A stretch of DNA of 62,000 nucleotides from Mesostigma viride (Eukaryota; Streptophyta; Mesostigmatophyceae; Mesostigmatales; Mesostigmataceae), in contig RPFO01000026.1 of the NCBI GenBank assembly GCA_009746045.1, positions 3,901,399 through 3,963,398 on the forward strand, written 5' to 3'. The position numbers were made by a program, and so were the translations under genes. This document shows positions 60,501 to 62,000 of this stretch, piece after piece. How positions within the stretch are numbered: the first letter of the stretch is position 1; the number at the start of each line of letters is the position of its first letter. A model generated the notes under the pieces. It was not told where the DNA came from. It worked only from the letters and a program-made list of their open reading frames with translations, and did not search any database.

Positions 60501-62000
60501 ACGCAATTGCCGGCATGCACACACACGTACATCCACCGCGCACGCAAGGGGCAACTGCACTTTACACATGTACACACACCGCGCACGCTTGGGGCAGCTG
60601 CACTCACATGTACACACACCGCGCACGCTTGGGGCGGCTGCACACACACGTACCTACACCGCGCACGCAAGGGGCGGCTGCACACACACGTACATACACC
60701 GCGCACGCAAGGGGCAACTGCACACACATGTACATACACCGCGCAACCACGGGGCGGCTGCACACACACGTACATACACCGCGCACGCAAGGGGCGGCTG
60801 CACACATACGTATACCTACACCGCGCACGCAAGGGGCGACTGCACACACATGTACATCCACCGCGCACGCAAGGGCCGGCTGCACACACACGTACACACA
60901 CCATGCACGCAAGGGCCGGCTGCACACACACGTACATACACCGCGCACGCAAGGGGCGGCTGCACACACACGTACACACACCGCGCACGCAAGGGGCAGC
61001 TGCACACACACGTACATACACCATGCACGCAAGGGGCTGCACACACACTTACACACACCTTGCACGCAAGGGCCGGCATGCACACACACTGGCATACACC
61101 GCGCACGCAAGGGGCGGCTGCACACACGTACATACACCGCGCACGCAAGGGGCGAGTGCACACACACGTACACACACCGCGCACGCAAGGGGCGGCTGCA
61201 CACACACGTACACACACCATGCACGCAATTGCCGGCATGCACACACACGTACATCCACTGCGCACGCAAGGGGCAACTGCACACACATGTACACACGCTT
61301 GGGGCGGCTGCACTCACATGTACACACACCGCGCACGCAAGGGCCGGCTGCACACACACGTACATATGTACACCGCGCACGCAAGGGGCAACTGCACACA
61401 CACGTACACACACCATGCACGCAAGGGCCGGCTGCACTCACATGTACACACACCATGCACGCAAGGGCCGGCTGCACACACACTTACACACACAATGCAC
61501 GCTTGGGGCAACGGCACTCACATGTACATACACCATGCACGCAAGGGGCGGCTGCACACACACGTACACACACCATGCACGCAAGGAGCGACTTCACGCA
61601 CAGGTACACTCACCATGCACGCAAGGGGCGGCTGCACACACACGTACACACACCGCGCACGCAATTAAGGGACGGCTGCACACACACGTACATACACCGC
61701 GCACGCAAGGGGCAACGGCACTCACATGTACATACACCATGCACGCAAGGGGCGGCTGCACACACACGTACACACACCATGCACGCAAGGAGCGACTTCA
61801 CGCACAGGTACACACACCATGCACGCAAGGTTCGGCTGCACACACATGTACATCCACCGCGCACGCAAGGGGCGAGTGCAAGCACATGTACATACACCAT
61901 GCACGCAAGGGGCGGCTGCACACACATGTACATCCACCGCGCACGCAAGGGGCGAGTGCACACACACGTACACACACCGCGCACGCAAGGGGCGGCTGCA
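51532..62000 (+). repeat. 40-bp satellite, right arm
   Basis: About 260 monomers of 40 bp continuing to the window end. Higher-order structure is visible: blocks around 55,000-56,000 recur about 1,002 bp later, and 59,040-60,000 recur about 966 bp later. The variants CACGCAATTGCCGGCATGCA and AAAATGCACGCTTGGGGCGA mark positions in these units. The 2,430-residue ORF here is an artefact of the monomer. Confidence 0.96.

Overview
The window is eukaryotic. Coding blocks are split by GT-AG introns, F-box and MYND zinc-finger proteins are present, and there are no operons or bacterial signals. Most of the window is satellite DNA and mobile-element material. I cannot name the organism; a microalga or other protist is my guess. 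One weak CCCTAAA-like stretch near 47.06 kb is too short to decide it.

Layout. 1-1.04 kb: 207-bp tandem repeats. 1.9-4.5 kb: three minus-strand genes (F-box, MYND, small basic-tailed protein). 5.0-5.5 kb: purine tract. 5.5-10.0 kb and 29.65-40.8 kb: one satellite of about 30 bp, interrupted by a 19.6-kb insertion. 10.0-29.65 kb: that insertion, bounded by inverted repeats and an 8-bp target duplication. It holds a large multi-exon minus-strand gene, its own related satellite in two opposed orientations, a plus-strand transposase-like gene and a small ORF. 40.8-43.6 kb: array edge, GC hairpins, a tRNA-like element and a 62-bp palindrome array. 43.6-46.75 kb: a second, divergent, frame-disrupted transposase-like gene. 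47.1-48.9 kb: GT-rich repeat. 49.0-49.5 kb and 51.5-62.0 kb: a 40-bp satellite interrupted by a full and an internally deleted copy of another element.

Main result. The 10,017-29,650 segment reads as an undescribed giant DNA transposon: matching ends (GTGGTCCCACGCGG...), CCTAGGGG on both sides, and a DDE-like protein gene inside. The DNA around it has the same layout (minus-strand genes, then central satellite, then plus-strand paralogous transposase-like gene). This suggests an older outer element of the same superfamily with the younger one nested in its satellite.

Each element appears to carry its own private short palindrome. The inner one has an ~22-bp palindrome (half-site GGGTCTCGCTG) and the outer DNA has CCAACGGCCGTTGG. 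They sit largely in introns, including both equivalent introns of the two transposase-like genes, and I saw no mixing across the boundary. Several exons change frame at runs of G or C, from either real decay or homopolymer errors in the assembly.
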